Assembly: GCF_011319475.1 (NCBI RefSeq)
Contig: NZ_RCMC01000153.1
Location: forward strand, 2,502-7,852
DNA: 5,351 nt
Direction: 5' to 3'
Source: Candidatus Nitrosotalea sp. FS
GTDB lineage: Archaea > Thermoproteota > Nitrososphaeria > Nitrososphaerales > Nitrosopumilaceae
Shown: positions 4,623 to 5,351 of the stretch, in pieces
How the letters are laid out: every line of letters begins with the position of its first letter
Position numbering within the stretch: the stretch's first letter is position 1
Made by a program: the position numbers and the translations under genes
Notes under the pieces: generated by a model
What the model was told of the DNA's origin: nothing
Database searches by the model: none
Seen by the model: the letters and a program-made list of their open reading frames with translations, nothing else

Positions 4623-5351
4623 TTAGAGTACAAACTGGAATCTATTTTGTTTGTAGTTTTTAGAAAGTTTGCCCTCAATTGCTATTTTGTTGCCGCAAAA
4701 ACTGCAATTGTTGTTATCATCAAGATGCCATCCTTGAATATCAAAACCGTATCTTTTGACAACAATTTTCTTGCACTGTGGACAGTATGTATTTTCAAGT
4801 GGGTGACCTGGTACATTTCCAATGTAGGTATAGTTGAGCCCAACCTCTTTTGCGATATCATGATGTTTCTCAAGTGTGGGTATTGGTGTTGATTCAAAGT
4901 CCATCATCTTGTAATCTGGATGGAATCTAAGAAAGTGTATTGGCATGTCAGGCCCAAACTCATCGTATATGAATTGACATAATTTTTTGGCATATTCCAA
5001 ATTGTCACCAACTTGCGGAACCACCAGGTCGGTTATCTCTACGTGAATCTTTGTTTTACTGTGAATTTCTTTTAGTGTATCAAATATTGGTCCAGGATCT
5101 GGAATTCCAATATATTTTCGTGAAAATTGTGGCTCTGCATTTCCTTTGAAATCTACTGTGATACAATCAAGAAACTCATTCATCATGTTGACTGTTTCTG
5201 GTGTATCATAACCATTTGAGACAAAGATGTTGAACAGTCCATTCTTTCTTGCAATCACTCCACAGTCTCGGGCAAATTCGATAAATATCGATGGTTGATT
5301 GTAGGTATACGCAATTCCATCAGAGCCTGACTTTATTGCCATATCAACTAC
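4623..5351 (-). CDS. AmmeMemoRadiSam-type radical SAM protein, N-terminus cut off by window edge
   Basis: The 242 visible residues are the C-terminal part; the frame is open to the window edge (VVDMAIK...), so the ATG at 5342 is internal. The CxxxCxxC motif that binds the radical-SAM [4Fe-4S] cluster should lie in the missing part. Visible family features are DGIAYTYNQPSIF (11-23), IFVSNGYDTPE (42-52), ITVDFKGN (64-71), VEITDLVVPQVGDN (104-117), and HFLRFHPDY (139-147). A C-terminal zinc-ribbon-like pair follows, CPQC (190-193) and CSFC (216-219), ending FQFVL. This is the radical SAM member of the three-part system named for AMMECR1, MEMO and radical SAM, related to pyruvate-formate-lyase activating enzymes. 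Its substrate is not settled, and neither partner gene is in the window. Stop TAA is at 4623-4625. The downstream RAM-domain gene is on the same strand, 79 nt away, with its own promoter. Confidence 0.85.
   Translation of the reverse strand, partial: VVDMAIKSGSDGIAYTYNQPSIFIEFARDCGVIARKNGLFNIFVSNGYDTPETVNMMNEFLDCITVDFKGNAEPQFSRKYIGIPDPGPIFDTLKEIHSKTKIHVEITDLVVPQVGDNLEYAKKLCQFIYDEFGPDMPIHFLRFHPDYKMMDFESTPIPTLEKHHDIAKEVGLNYTYIGNVPGHPLENTYCPQCKKIVVKRYGFDIQGWHLDDNNNCSFCGNKIAIEGKLSKNYKQNRFQFVL

Noticed and set aside
1..5351. Mobile element, CRISPR array, tRNA or defence cassette
   Set aside because: No spaced direct repeats, terminal inverted repeats, transposase motifs, tRNA-like folds or defence-type genes were seen on either strand.

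Overview
The window looks like a chromosomal core segment of an ammonia-oxidising-type archaeon (Thaumarchaeota/Nitrososphaeria, probably Nitrosopumilales). The grounds are archaeal Rpo11 and TFS genes, a single-domain parvulin of the Cenarchaeum/Nitrosopumilus type, a stand-alone Lrp/AsnC RAM domain, an AmmeMemoRadiSam-type radical SAM protein, and AT-rich TATA elements centred about 24-31 nt ahead of most start codons, as expected for leaderless archaeal transcripts. Base composition by eye is in the high thirties of percent GC. The taxonomic call is an inference from gene content; no rRNA is present.

Layout. Positions 1-413, minus strand: rpoL (Rpo11) followed directly by a truncated tfs, an RNA-polymerase mini-operon. 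Positions 460-1181, plus strand: an unrecognised protein of about 180 aa whose reading frame is broken near 810-845, then a 48-aa unrecognised small protein. Positions 1184-2062, minus strand: a DUSP23-like protein phosphatase and, upstream of it, a two-cluster ferredoxin with one Asp replacing a cluster Cys. Positions 2063-2232 are a divergent regulatory region. Positions 2233-2508, plus strand: a parvulin prolyl isomerase. Positions 2500-3063, minus strand: a RecA-fold protein without a recognisable Walker A motif. Positions 3145-4286, plus strand: a class V PLP aminotransferase-fold enzyme with a second frame break beside an eight-T run. Positions 4283-4543, minus strand: a stand-alone RAM domain. 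Positions 4623-5351, minus strand: the C-terminal two thirds or so of a MEMO-associated radical SAM protein, running off the right edge.

The genes read as short, mostly individually promoted housekeeping and regulatory units on alternating strands, not as one pathway operon. Tail-to-tail neighbours are packed to a 2-nt gap, a 9-nt overlap and a 4-nt overlap. I see no mobile element, CRISPR array, tRNA, rRNA or obvious defence island. The points most worth a second look are the two frame breaks, both in settings where recoding or slippage is conceivable but sequencing error is at least as likely, the Asp-ligated ferredoxin, the RecA-fold protein with a lost P-loop, and a dyad-plus-direct-repeat element upstream of the RAM-domain gene.
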